Both the position numbers and the translations under genes were made by a program. Below the pieces are notes generated by a model, which was not told the origin of the DNA, made no database searches, and saw nothing but the letters and a program-made list of their open reading frames with translations. From Phoronis australis (Eukaryota > Phoronida > Phoronidae), in the NCBI GenBank assembly GCA_002633005.1, contig NMRA01000146.1, positions 1 to 47,901 of the forward strand: a stretch of DNA of 47,901 nt, read 5' to 3'. The first letter of the stretch is position 1. Each line of letters opens with the position of its first letter. Below, piece by piece: positions 10,485-22,355 of the stretch.

Positions 10485-11767
10485 CAATAGCGGATTTGCA
10501 GCGCAAACGAAGTACGCATTGCGCATGTGCGAGTTACTTCCTGCGCGAAGGCTCATGGGATAGCTTGTGGTCAGGCATCATCTTGAGCAGGCTGAATAGT
10601 GTATGCATTTGGAGTGATTTGCAAACTAAAAACTATATTTCATTTTTTGCTTAATTATACCAAGCAAGTCCCCTCTCTCGTTTGTAAACACAGCGTAGCT
10701 ATGATCAGTGACCGTTTGACCAAGGGCACGACTGTCGTCATGTTCAGTATTGGGGCTATCGGCGTTGATTTCGAAATCTCCTCCGGTTTCAGACAAGTTG
10801 ACAGTTCTTTGGTTGCTTAACTTTTGTAGCTTTCGCCGTGGATATGCTAGAGACGTTAATTTTAAGAAGAAACTCCGTCGGAATGTTGTTCTCATACGTC
10901 TTTTTTCCACCAGGAAAATGTTCGCTGCAGACACCATGGCCCCTAGGCAATTACATCGCACTGGATGCCGCAGGCATTCAGGGGTGATAGTACATCCTCA
11001 CAAAAAGTTACTCATTTCAAAATACAGCAAATAAAATCAAATGAGCCATATATATAGGAACACGGAGTTATAATTAACACATACCACGACTCTGGATACA
11101 AATTAGTCAGCAAAACTTGAACAAATCGATGAAAATCTGTCGTGGTTTGCTCGAGTTTCTCTTAGTTACTGTGTGCCATTTTGAGGAAGTTACGTGAAAT
11201 TACGCATGTTGACGAATAAAAAGTCCAAGGGACTCATATCTTACAAATTTCACCCGATACCTTCTCAGGCTATTTTACAAGTGTCGCGCGCCAGCGTCGC
11301 GCGCCAGCGTCGCGCGCCAGCGTCGCGCGCCAGCGTCGCGCGCCAGCGTCGCGCGCCAGCGTCGCGCGCCAGCGTCGCGCGCCAGCGTCGCGCGCCAGCG
11401 TCGCGCGCCAGCGTCGCGCGCCAGCGTCGCGCGCCAGCGTAACCGAGGGGCTACGTGTTGCCTACTAGATGGCCCCGCGTTGGTTTGAATGCGCTAAATC
11501 TCCCCTTACTCCCAGCTTTCCTAATGTTGTTATCCATTTTTCACGAAGTTCTTGGTTTGCAGGGAACACATAAAAACTCAGATTTTTATCTCTTATTGTT
11601 TTTGAAGCAGCCAGGAACACAACAAGTGTATCCGCCGTAGGTTTTCTTCGCGCTCATACCGCGTATTATGTTTCTTACTATGGCCGCTTTCGGAATCCTG
11701 ACCACAGCACCCACAATGCACCATTTTAACCTAATTTCAATATGGCGTCGCTGCAAATCCGCTATTG
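10485..11767. mobile_element. TIR-bound 1.28 kb element (nonautonomous DNA transposon)
   Basis: A perfect 19-bp inverted repeat CAATAGCGGATTTGCAGCG marks both ends (10485-10503 and the complement of 11749-11767). Further in, CATGGGATAGCTTGTGGTCAGG-like DNA on the left matches CATTGTGGGTGCTGTGGTCAGG on the right arm, so degraded similarity continues for roughly 80-100 bp. Sequences outside the 19-mers do not match. No target duplication is evident. The interior contains the 13-bp minisatellite and overlapping open frames (10626-10961 minus, 10750-11034 plus) without recognisable domains. Confidence 0.65.
11283..11438. repeat. CG-rich minisatellite, 12 perfect copies of a 13-mer
   Basis: The unit GTCGCGCGCCAGC repeats exactly 12 times over 156 bp with no mismatch. 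Each unit carries three CG dinucleotides and a GCGCGC block in an otherwise AT-rich region. Because 13 is not divisible by three, any frame through it gives a 13-residue Arg/Ala/Ser-rich peptide repeat, but no real gene is supported. Confidence 0.98.
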
Positions 11768-11772
11768 CATGG

Positions 11773-12153
11773 TCAGCTTCTTTCGAGTAAGTGTCTGGGT
11801 ACTACAACTCCATTTGGCGATGACTGGCAAGACGACTTGTCAGAAGGGATCTGACAGTGTGAGTGTTCAATAGGCGCGGAATCTGAGTGAGACAAATTCG
11901 TTATTGGAATATTCCGACAACGAGAATCAAGGTGAGGAACACAGACACCATCGGCAGCGTCCAGATGAATAAATTTAGACTCATCCGCTGCTGATGAACG
12001 CAATGCTTCAGTCAACCTTGCTGATTTCCCACGAGTTTTGAAATAGTTAGCTTCAACATGTTTGACATCAAAGTGGAATGGGTGACCGCAGTGCGATATG
12101 ACAATCAAACATTCTGCATGGTAAAGCATCACTACTGCATAAGCAATTTTCAA
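11773..12153 (-). other. Unassigned 126-codon open frame in intron
   Basis: A minus-strand frame starts 20 bp past the donor of the kinase-homology exon and runs 126 codons. It contains no membrane segment or motif I recognise. The exon's own frame meets TGA right after the donor, so this is not a read-through extension of the cyclase. Chance is likely, though the length is above average for random DNA here. Confidence 0.15.
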
Positions 12154-12172
12154 AACCTATCCAGAGCCTCAC

Positions 12173-12341
12173 TTATTCAGCTTCTTTATGGCAACTTTCA
12201 ATCTTGCGAAATCTGGTCTCTCTGAAGGGTCTTCTGACCAACAGGTCTTGACGATATCGGCCAACTCCTCCGTACACTCGTCATCATCAATGGTCGGACG
12301 GAAATGCGGCAGTTGGCCATCTTTGACTTTTTGATAAATTT
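12173..12341 (-). CDS. Receptor guanylate cyclase exon: end of kinase-homology domain
   Basis: This internal exon of 169 nt is bounded by the acceptor CTTTCAG and the donor AATAA|GTGAGG. It encodes (E)IYQKVKDGQLPHFRPTIDD, DECTEELADIVKTCWSEDPS and ERPDFARLKVAIKKLNK. The pattern I...K.G..P.FRP...........I...CW.EDP.ERPDF..LK..I...NK is the C-lobe end of the regulatory kinase-homology domain of membrane guanylate cyclases. The CW.E.P..RP motif corresponds to helix H/I of protein kinases. This domain binds ATP and relays ligand binding to the cyclase. It enters in phase 1 and leaves in phase 2, fitting the exon at 3897-4046. Start and preceding exons must lie upstream on the minus strand beyond 12341. 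Confidence 0.95.
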
Positions 12342-12540
12342 CTGAAAGATGCGGTTTAATCAACGTGAAAAATCCAAACTACTTAATAAACCTTGAACAG
12401 TACATGTAACACATTATGTTTAATAGAGAGCGTAAAGTTCTCCAGTTTTCGTTTCTTAAAAATACAGCCAAAACAAACACACTCGACTCGCAGTTTCTAG
12501 ACCACACCTAACTCAGTCACCCAATTAAAAACAAACGAAA

Positions 12541-12604
12541 ACACGCACGCACGCAAGCAAGCACGCACGCACACACACACACACAGATACACATACACAC
12601 GCAC
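12541..12604. repeat. CA/CG-rich simple repeat
   Basis: A run of CACG, CAAG and then about ten CA units with small interruptions. Confidence 0.9.
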
Positions 12605-13281
12605 ACAACTACGGGTTCAGTGACTTCTGATTTACATGTTTTAACATGTACATGTACATCACACGTCATAAAGTGTACTAGTTACCATCGGTTTCCCCAT
12701 TTTGCAAGTTTGCGTGGCTAGCTCTTTAGAATGAACCTGTGGCTGCAGGTGTTGGCGGGCGAGATACTTTTGCCAACGATTAAACTGTCACCCTCTCTTA
12801 TTCGACTTATCACAAGGTTTCGAAATGATTCTGTCACCGTTATTTAACTTAATCTTACCAATTCTTATTATTAAAAGCGTTTTATGTGCGAGTTGTTCAA
12901 GGCGAGTCAACAACGTGAGAAATCATGACTGGTCAATTTCATATGAGGTACTTATGGCAATTTAAAACATCTGTTTTTCGTCAGCATCTGGGTAAATTTG
13001 AAAAAAAAATGCAAGTTGATGCCGACGTGGTACGCCGAGGTCATCCTCGAGATACGTTCGACACTAGTTACATGTGAGTAAATATATTTCAACTTCACGA
13101 TTGTCTAAAGTTATGTTTCAAGCATTCAACAAATCTTCTTAAAACGCCATAGAAGCGTCATCGCAAACAGCTGCTCATCTACTCAACTTAAAAACAAGAA
13201 CGTCTAATGGGACACAAAACAGTTCACCCGAAAAACGCGTTTTCCAGAAAAAAAGAATTTCTTCAGCTACCGTCTCTCATT
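12605..13281. other. Gene-free stretch
   Basis: No supported gene. An ACATGTTTTAACATGT near-palindrome followed by ACATGTACAT words lies at about 12636-12660. Confidence 0.5.
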
Positions 13282-13612
13282 TTAATAAAAAGTACAAACA
13301 TTTTGTTGATATGCGGATGATTTTGTCCTCCAATGTGCTTTTGGTAGCCGGAACTCTCCGATTTTCATTAAAGTATTGGCAACATATCCACACAAAATAT
13401 GGTGGATCCCTGTGGCCATAAGACAGAACGAGGTCATGAGATGTATACCGGGCTACATCCTTGTAGAATCGGCATTGGTGAATCGCAAAGAATCCACACA
13501 GATTTCCATGTTGACGGCTGCACCTAGCACAACAAAAATCGCGCCCACCAGACATAACCCAGTACTTACAAGAATTTTATAGTTATTGCTACATATAAAC
13601 AGACGTTCGCGC
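13282..13612 (-). pseudogene. Possible membrane-protein exon with one in-frame stop
   Basis: One minus-strand frame runs 110 codons from an acceptor-like TGTGTACTCAG to TAA with a single TAG at about codon 56. Two hydrophobic stretches, ILVSTGLCLVGAIFVVLGAA and GIHLMTSFCLMATGIHHILC, would make membrane helices, as in a four-pass protein. I recognise no family. Two other frames over the same DNA are also open for 68-92 codons, so low local stop density may explain it. A broken gene, a sequencing error at the TAG or chance remain possible. Confidence 0.25.
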
Positions 13613-13660
13613 CTGAGTACACAAATCCAAAGTAAACAATGACTGTACCAGATTGACTTG

Positions 13661-13745
13661 ACCCGGTTCCGCCGTCAACTTGCTAAGTCATTTAATTGGT
13701 TCAGACCAATCAAAAGTCTTAGATGGTTGACCCGGCGGCACCGGA
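13661..13745. repeat. Imperfect foldback with nested hairpin
   Basis: The left arm CGGTTCCGCCGTCAACTTGC (plus TAAG) pairs with CTTAGATGGTTGACCCGGCG (plus GCACCGG) on the right. The loop contains the perfect stem ATTGGT-TCAG-ACCAAT at 13694-13709. It is likely a short MITE remnant. Confidence 0.6.
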
Positions 13746-13749
13746 ACAC

Positions 13750-16700
13750 TGGATATAGTACATCCAAAGTCCCATCGACTGCACTCGCGCTATGTCTCAA
13801 GCGCACACGACGACAGTTACTATAGAGCTGCTGGGCATGCATGTTATGAAAGTGAAAGTATATAACTTGACAGCTATGATTCATTCTGGCTCATGATTGG
13901 TGCTGAGTAACTTAGCAACGACGGTTAGTCCCTGTCCACAAGAGTACCACATCACAATTTCCAAAACCAGACACCACGACATACACTGCGCGCCCCGTAG
14001 ATGGGTCGAAAATGTTCGACCGCTTCATAAAGTCTCGAACGCTTAATCCAAAAGAGTTTCTGATAAGTAAAAGTTAAATTGCCTTGAAATATATCACAAA
14101 TCGGAATATTTTATTAAAATTCACATGAATTATCCATAATGGCCTAAATATTGTCTCTAAGGTCGTAAACTGTTTTGAGTATTGGCACCAGGCAATTTAT
14201 GTCATCACTTGACTGTGTGTAATTTGACACACGGGGCTAATTGGGTGAAATGGTAAAATGGACATGTGAAACAGCGTTACGGTCCCTAAAATGTTCATTC
14301 ACATTAGTTATCTTTCTCGAAACCATTTTAAATGGAACGATGTTACAAAAACATTCGTTTAAAATGTAGAATACGCAACAGTGGGTCATTTCATTAAAAC
14401 AAAAAAAAATGAAAAAATCCTATTCGAGAGATTTTTTAAATTGGTTCACATATCCCAGACCTATCCAAAAACCGATAGACTTCTATCCATAGGCATAGCC
14501 GCAAGCGGGCATGAGTAACCCACAATTTCAACACTACAGAAAAGTGCTCACGAATTTACCTGCCCTGTCACGTGATGAATGCAGCGAAATCATTAATATC
14601 AAATCCATTTGGCATTCCTCATGTCTCACTTTATAAGCCCATTATGTGTTTTCTGTCATTGCATGCAATGCTTTTGATATTGGAAAACTGCTGTATTATG
14701 TATGCAAAAACGTGTCACTTTCTTCGTAAACCTTTGAAGACCTATAGGTAAAAAACTAAGAGGTCAGAGTTCAAATTTGGTGATTTTTGTATCAGAGCCA
14801 CACCATGATCACATACACAAAGTTTAAGTTGAATCTGGAAGATGACCCCTAGAGTGATTTTTTGATTTCTTTTGAATTTCTCGTGGAATGGCTCTAAAGA
14901 GTGAAGTACGGCTCACAGCAGGCAAAAATGCTCAGAGTTTGATAAACCCAATGTCACGGATTTGACCCACACTTTGTATTTTAGTTACCTTTGGGATGAT
15001 AACCAATTCAGTAAAGTCTAATCTCAGTTTACGTTGTTTAAGGGGGAGAAATCACGGAGCCTCTAGTTTGGGGGTAAACCATGCAATGGACTCACCAAAA
15101 ATGGCTTATTTGCGATGCATAATAAAACATTGCTGGTGCACAAGATAATTATTTGTTTGCAATTTTAAACGAAACAAGTCTTTGGCTTCATCAAAATGTT
15201 AAACAATACTCATTAACTCTGCTGCTAAGTTCAAAACTTCAGGCTTAAAGTATAGAGGGACCAGAGGTTAACAAAGCATTGCAATTTACCCACACTTTGA
15301 ACCCGGATATTTCAGTTTGTACAACACTGATCAACATTTAACTTTTACACACGTTTCTATCTTAGTGATGTTGATTGATACAATAAAATCGTCTAGCGCT
15401 GAGCACTTTCTTATAGGAATGCAAAGTTATTACAACCACCTCAGTGGAAATTACTTTCAATAACTATACCGGTTTGGAACGCTATAACACCAGTAAAGTG
15501 CAAAGTTTTGATTCAAAAATTGTTTTATAAATATTTAGTTTAATGCCATTAACTGAGGAGCACTCGTTTAAGTTTTTTTTCAATTTTCACTAAAATTCCG
15601 CGTTTTTCTTGAACCCAGTGTCCAACATGGCAAAATGGCTGACGATCCTGACTTCCAGTGTTAATATTGTGATGAAGTGTGTGGGACGTCAAAACAATAT
15701 CCTCTGCGCATGTGTGAAATATTGATGCTGCATAAAGTGAGAACGAAGTCACCAATGAATGACGACTGATTTTGGAGAGAGTCGGACAATTTACAAATGC
15801 GTGTTCACCGGACATGTCTGTGAATGTGTCCAAGAGCAAGGCAAGGGCGAGACACCGAGCTCATCATGAAATTAGATGGAAACCAAGTACTAGACTGTGC
15901 AAACATCCACTTCATTAGCCGTAGCTCGCGTGCCAAATCTGAAGTGGTTGAAATGTCTAAAGTCGACTTACTGCCACTGGAATAAAACAATGCGTGTGCT
16001 CTTTCCTGTTGAATATGGCGAGTACTGCTTTGTTTGAATCCGAAGTTATCACATGACGGTAAAATTTGGGCGATAATAGTCAGTTTACAGATACTTGATT
16101 TGAGAACCAATTAGTACCACTAGAAACAACGATATTATTCCGTGGGTATTACCCAAATTTGGCGGGCAACAATTGCCACGGTTTGGTGCGCCAGTGAGTA
16201 ATTTTGGGCAAATTCTCAAAGAAGTTAGGCACTCTATTGTTTCCCACCTTAACAGCCACTTCCTCNNNNNCCCCCCCCCCCCCCTTGGCACGGTGGTTAA
16301 ACCGAAAATCCGAAAATGCAATCCAACACACTACAGTGGAGGTAATTGGTTCTCCTTTCAGGAAATTCACAAACTGATTGACCATGCATATATTATAAAA
16401 ATGTAACAACAGTACTTGTTTTTGAACAGAGAAGAGAAAAAGTTTTTTTATTGTTTCCAAAGTAATCCAGTCAAACAGGCAAAAATAAATCAAGTACCCA
16501 CAGTGTTTTTCAGGGGTTGGAACTATTGTACTTAGGGTCGTTTTACATATTACGCGCGATGGGTCAAATGAATCATCTCAGTTATCTATGGATTACTCAG
16601 AGGCAGTCACACCTGTGTAGTGGCTGGGCTCTGAAAATTTCTGTTTCTCCGAAAGTGTTAGAAACTACCTGTTATTTTTTCAGAAAGTAGAGCAACAAAG

Positions 16701-17180
16701 CAGACCCGCAAGATATGCACAGGCAATGAAACACTATAAGCAGTTTACGGAGGAAGGCTGATTGACACCACAGCAGGATACAGGTCTCTTTTCACGCTTG
16801 GCTGCTTTGAACCGCGCTGGGAAATCGTCAAACTATGGAAGTAGTGAAGTTGACAATCACTGATGTCCAGGAATACTCCATATTTCAATCTGTTAGGTTG
16901 CCAAAGTGATTTAACAAGTTGTTATTGATGTGAAATTGTAGAAACTGAGGCAAAAGCAAAATGCAATGTAGCAACACTTTTTGCGATTTTTTCAGTAAAA
17001 TCAAGATATTTAGTCCGTGTTCTGGTCGAAACTCCGTTGCCCAATTTATTTAAAGACGCTGGTATTTAAGTTTTCATCTTTCAAATTCATATTACAATCA
17101 ACCTCACTTAAGTGAAACGCTAGGCCTTATCTGAGTGTTGACTTATGTACAAGCCAAAGGAAAGGTGGCGACTTCGGCAG
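13750..17180. other. Gene-free stretch with an assembly gap
   Basis: No supported gene over about 3.4 kb. Five Ns at 16266-16270 abut a run of about 15 C, typical of a collapsed or unresolved homopolymer gap. Frames at 15549-15839 (-), 15805-16110 (-) and a 46-codon plus frame ending at about 15984 have no recognisable domains. GACCCACACTTTG at 14966 and TACCCACACTTTG at 15288 hint at one diverged internal repeat. Confidence 0.5.
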
Positions 17181-17790
17181 ACTGGCAAGTTACATGTACT
17201 GTATGTGATGATAAGTTGAGGGACGGGCCCTAGGCGAGTCATACTTGAACCAATTCACTGGCATCTAGATCAAAGAACACGTCTCGTTTTCCCATGCTAC
17301 TTTGTATCACTTAAGTGGATGACCAGTGTTAAACCAGAATGCAGTCACATTAAACATCATTTTTGGCTTTAATTCAGTCCAACATTGCTTTTAGAATGAC
17401 GAGTTGCGTGTACGGTATGTAATGATGAGTAGATGTGTCGAGGTCACCTGTACTATGAACGGTTAACATCAGGATCGTCATGCTTGAGCCAATTCACTGG
17501 CATTTAGATCAGTTAACATATTTAAATATCTCGTGCTACTTCGGATAAACTGAGTGATAAGTGTTAAACCAGATTGTAGTCGCAATAAATATCATTTTTT
17601 ACTTTAAAGAGGTCCAACATTGTATATACAGACTGGGGAGTTACGTGAACAGTATGGGATGAGGAGGTACATGTATGCGGGATCACCTGTATTTTGAACA
17701 ATTAACATAAGAGTGTCATATTTGAGCCAGTCCATTAGCACTTAGCTCAGTTACCAAATTTAGATATTTCTGTTGTGATTTTGCCAGAAA
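17181..17790. repeat. Three diverged tandem copies of a ~215-237 bp unit
   Basis: Copies begin near 17181, 17394 and 17631 with ACTGGCAAGTTACATGTACT, ATGACGAGTTGCGTGTACGG and ACTGGGGAGTTACGTGAACA. Each continues with GAG.CA.TTCACTGGCAT.TAGATCA-like and CAGTGTTAAACCAGA.TG.AG-like blocks, and the first two end in GTCCAACATTG. The third copy is cut short. No coding capacity is seen. Confidence 0.85.
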
Positions 17791-20700
17791 CAAATAGTAT
17801 CCGTGGAAACCAAAAGGAGGAATTTTGAAAAAAATAAAGGTGGTCTGGAGTCAGTGGGGCAAGTGTAATGACACAGAGAAAACATCAAAAGAATCTGTGA
17901 CATAGCGTTTATAGCCCTCTGCCTGGTCCATCTGAGAACATGTTCATAACGCAGCGCAGGTGAAGGCAAACTTTAATACTTCAAACTCAATTAATCACGT
18001 CTGTGGCTATTTGTGAACTCGAGTCGACACATGGTTATTTTGAGAGTTACTTGGAAAGCTAAATTGCTAAAACAAAAGACTCAACTCCATGACACGAACC
18101 AATTTGCAAGATGGTATAATATTGGGCGTTAACAGAATTTCACTGAACATTGCTAAGGTGTTCTGTCAATCGATAAGCTGCCATTACCCGAGTGACAGAT
18201 GTCACCGCGTCAGTTGTCATGGCGCGACTCACTCCACTTTAGTCGCATTTATACGACATAAGATCGCAAACTGGATCAGCATGGGTCACTTACACGAACA
18301 TTGTCTCCGCATGCTCGCATAAACAATAAGCGAACGTCCAAACCCAGTATAATGCCAACTGATCAACCCAATATACGCTATTGCGCAAGCGCATTGAAAT
18401 ATGATCCCTTTCCGCCCTGCCCCATGTGTTTAGACGTGTAGTTGAAGCACGAGCACTCATCCAGTGCACTTCCTATCAAACCGGTGTCAAAAACTGGCCG
18501 CCGCGGTGGCCCTTGCTGCGAGTTAGAACTGTTTGCACACACAGTTTTTCTCGATCAGCTATTCCGTGTCAGCTGACTCATGTGTAAATGCTGCTTTAAC
18601 TCCATAGACAGTCTAACGCGAACTTCTATGCAGTGCACTGCCGCTCAAATCTGCGGATTGAGTAATTGCGAATTATAGCCCAGCACATCCTGGTATACGC
18701 CACTTTAGCTTAAATAACCACCATGCAATTATACTTATCATCACGATCAAGCACAATTCTACCAATCTCAACTAATTATTTAGGTTATCGCGATAACATA
18801 ACGTGCATGGTCAGTTCATTTTTGATTTAAGGTATGTTTACCAGAACAAACTGGAATGTAACGGAATCGCCGATTCCTGAACGGTAGTTTTTGCACGAGC
18901 AGGCGTTGATTTTCTGACAGGACATTATGCACAGCGCTAAGACTCTTCTGTACATGTGGCGCTCTATCAAAGCATGTTCACTCGCCCTACTTCCAAACTG
19001 TCACACGAGATACAGGAAACTTTAAATAAATTTAGAGCATTTGGCAAAAAGGGACCACGTTCCCTCAGAACTGCACTGGATGGTACTCCCAGGCCCACAC
19101 CATCAACCCTTTTCCTTCAATTGCCCTTCGACTGTCCCCCTAGTCATCATTATCCTCTCCCGCAGGTATCAGTGATTCCTTCCTTTTACCTATGATAATT
19201 ATCGTATGAAGCTGAAGAAGGGCCCCCTTGTCGCTACTTTTTAGTCGGTGCCATGGCCCTAAACAATTCTTTCCTCAAGGTAGTCGCAAATTAGAAAAAG
19301 AATCCTCTGTGCTGTAACCGTCAGTGTAGCAGTAACTCAGCGACTTTTAAATGCTCATAAGCGGATGTTACCCCTTGCCATGAGGGTCTGTTTTCACACC
19401 CGGCCGTTGCACCCTTTGGCTTTGACAATGTACACCAATGACGACCTGGAAAACATCTTTCAACAATTCCATGTTAAATCCCCAATTTGTTCATGACAAC
19501 TTCCATACAATGTGAAGCCTACGTGAGAGTAATATAATACAATGTAAGAGCACTTTATGACCACTGACGTTGTTTCATGATCAATGTAGTTAGTTCTGAG
19601 CTGTGACGCAAAACTTTCGTCTAGAGCCGTTTACAATACAAAAGTTGACATGAAGACAGTGACACCAAGGGGTTTAATACACGACACGTACTAAACACAA
19701 GTTTACACAGAACGAGTTGTCACCGCGGTGATAGTTTTTTCACCTGAATTCAGGTTTAATTTAGTTACAAGTTTCTGGTATTTTAATACAACCAAATCGA
19801 ATTTCAGAACAAATTTTGTCAGCCGGCTAGCTGTATGAAGACTATCGTCAAAATAAAGCTAGGTACCACTGTGTGTTGAGCTCAGTTAGACCCCCAAATT
19901 TCACACAGCTGGGGTAGTTCTGATCGTCCACCTCGTCGTCAAACATGATCATAACGACTCGCAGGGAGTCGACCGACACTCTGCCCTTGCAGCTGTGTTA
20001 GGCGAAGCAATTCAACGTTTGATGTTTTCTGGCTTGTATTTATGTTAGGGAACATTCAGGGTAACGAAATTGTCCATTTTACATGGATATAGTTTTATTA
20101 AATAACGGATTTTGCATGATCAAACAATTCTTTGTTAGAAAAAATACGAAAACTTCCAACACTAAAAACTCAATATCACACAATATTCAAAATTTCAAAA
20201 CTTGAAAACGTAAATTTGATCACATGGAAACTTTATAGTTTTTATAACTTAAGTTTTCTATACACGAAAAACTTAAGAAGTCGGGAAATCTTAAGTTCTT
20301 ATAATTGGAAAACCTTAACTTTGTGGACTTTTCACTGAAAAACAAACGGAGGACTCTAAGAAACGGGAAAACGATGGTCTGGCTCGGACACTTGCAATAG
20401 GGTCTGAGCCCCCCCCCCACCCACAAACATACGCACACACCCACACACAAACTACAACTGCCCACGTTAAATCTCGTTGCAGCCGCATGATAATTACCAG
20501 GGTTAGTTAATGAACTCAACATTTCCTCACGCTCTTGCTGTTTTATTTTTGCGGCAGCCAAGGGGGCCCTGTCCACCTAAATCCGCCCGTGTATTACTTG
20601 TACTAGTACCTAATTCATCTTAGTGTGGCGAACTGGTAATTTGTACACTTTGAAACGACATGATCTCACAGTTGAGACAGTTGTATCATAGACTCTGTTG

Positions 20701-21652
20701 TGAAACAACACGCCGGCTGCAATGTATATAAGCGGAACTAGTTTTCAAAAGACGTTCGCATTATTAATTTTACCAATATTATTTTTACACCAATCGATGT
20801 ACCCATTTTATCCGGCCATGATGTTCGAAATCACAGATATTTTCTGTCAATAACAACCACACTTCCATCTGATTGGCCATCCATAACGAGAAGAATAACA
20901 AAAAATGTTCACACAGAAAAAACACAATGAGATATTGTAACCATTGCAAACAATAAAGTTTTCATTAATTTAAAATACATTTATTTCCAAATATCACCAT
21001 CACGAGTAAAATGGAAATGTCTAGCTGGTGTAAAGTTACTGTACCGTACTGGTACATGCACTTCACTTTAGCAAAACTTATATTTTTACCAACTCAATTC
21101 AGTTGGATCTAACATTTGCTGGCACGCAATTGTGTTACTAGTACATTTATATTGACAACACCCCGCTACAAAGTACATATGACAAAACTCAATGGTCGTA
21201 AACTCTATCTGCCCTGTCCTACCTACCCAGGCATTAATACACTGTAAGTATCAGAAGACCATAAACAAGACAGAATATAAAATTGATAATTTTCCTCAAG
21301 TAAGACAGTTGCATATTTAAATGCCTTGCCACGCTCCATAACATTTGTCCCATCTCTTGAAATCTACAGAAACAACCCATCTACCGTCCCAGTATAACAT
21401 TGTGGGGTTTAGTATTCTTGTGGTATCCCTTCCTTCGATCCTGCAATGTTCCCAATAACCTGGCTACATTTAACAAACCTTCGCATTGGTGTTCACTCTG
21501 TAAAAATGCCAAACTATTAGTCATGTAGTCACTTTTTGGGCTTCTTCGTTGCTAGAAAACTATAGATATCTTGGAGAAAATAAGGCCACTAAACCCTTAA
21601 AGACACATCGACTAAGAAGGAAAATCAGGTATAAGACCCCGAAAAATCGACT
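17791..21652. other. Gene-free stretch
   Basis: About 3.9 kb without a supported gene. A C-rich run at 20409-20418 and the words GGCGGATTTAGGTGGACAGG (minus strand, about 20570-20590) resemble degraded ends of GC-rich nonautonomous elements. The plus frame at 18956-19195 (79 aa) and the minus frame at 20220-20576 (118 aa, starting MDRAPLAAAKIKQQEREEML) lack homology I can name. CpG is locally higher at 18380-18560. Confidence 0.45.
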
Positions 21653-21779
21653 TTAAAGGCGAAGGCAACCCTTTTTCATGTCACTTTTAGCAAAAATAAG
21701 GTTCGTTGATTATCCCAGACACATGTTTCACTTAATTACAGTTCGGTCGTCGTTTGCTTTTGTTTACAAGACAGTCAAC

Positions 21780-22155
21780 ATGCCACGCTGTTGCTTCGTG
21801 CCGGGATGGACTCAGTATCGTCTTACACGCGCTTAGGGTACCTTGCGGCGTTTTCCGAAGGATGACACACTTCGCCGTCCTTTGCTAGCTCGTTTATGTG
21901 AAGAACGCAGCGCTACCCGTCCACGCATCGTACACAGCAGTGGAGGGTTACCGAGTGTATGGCAAGCATTTTCTGCAGTCAAATTATGACACAGATATGT
22001 ACGATGAATTGATGAAGGTACCTGCGAAACAACGCCTGAAGAAGGGTACCATACCGTCGCTGTTGATTCCCGGCAGTGCCCAGTCGCCAACCCCGAGAAG
22101 TGCATTTTTGAAGCGAGAAGCCTCGCGAGCTGTGGCCACTATATACACTGACTGA
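21780..22155 (+). pseudogene. THAP-domain transposase fragment, decayed
   Basis: The frame starts MPRCCFVPGWTQYRLTRA, meets a stop, then gives GTLRRFPKDDTLRRPLLARL. After a one-base frame change it continues LVYVKNAALPVHASYTAVEG, YRVYGKHFLQSNYDTDMYDE and LMKVPAKQRLKKGTIPSLLI before a TGA at 22153. This is the THAP C2CH zinc-finger layout: M-P-x-C...C, FPKD..LR.W in the middle, V.G.HF..S.Y at the end. The final C-x2-H cysteine is Y here (VYGKHF versus MCGEHF in the copy at 42100), so DNA binding is lost. Transposases of this group bind their own terminal repeats through the THAP finger. Confidence 0.85.
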
Positions 22156-22355
22156 AGGCACTTCGTCTACTGTCACCCGTGCCTCCAAATGTGCCCCACT
22201 GCGTGCAATTCCGGGAACTAGCAGTGATTCACCCTGTGTTGTTGTCTCTAGCCCCGGTAGAGCCTGTTGAGCAGTGGGAGTGAATACAGGCCCAGTTCGA
22301 CACCCAGTGAAGAGGACAGTTCGTCATCCAATGAACAGATCGGTGAGCCTCACGT

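Larger units (their letters stand above)
3897..12341 (-). other. Receptor guanylate cyclase locus (two exons plus 8.1 kb intron)
   Basis: This is the span joining the two exons described at 12173-12341 and 3897-4046. Both intron ends have GT and AG. Joining the upstream partial codon AA to the downstream G restores lysine and gives [14 protein letters not shown], which matches the continuous sequence expected across this junction in natriuretic-peptide-type receptor cyclases. The intron (4047-12172) is packed with repeats: one copy of a dispersed repeat, a Kolobok-like element, a TIR-bound element and a CG-rich minisatellite. The extracellular, membrane and N-lobe exons should lie above 12341 and the catalytic exons below 3897; I could identify neither. 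Confidence 0.85.

Noticed and set aside
11194-11442. Open frame encoding an RQRRAPASRASVA-type repeat protein
   Set aside because: It is only a translation of the 13-bp minisatellite; the non-repeat part is 28 codons with no support.
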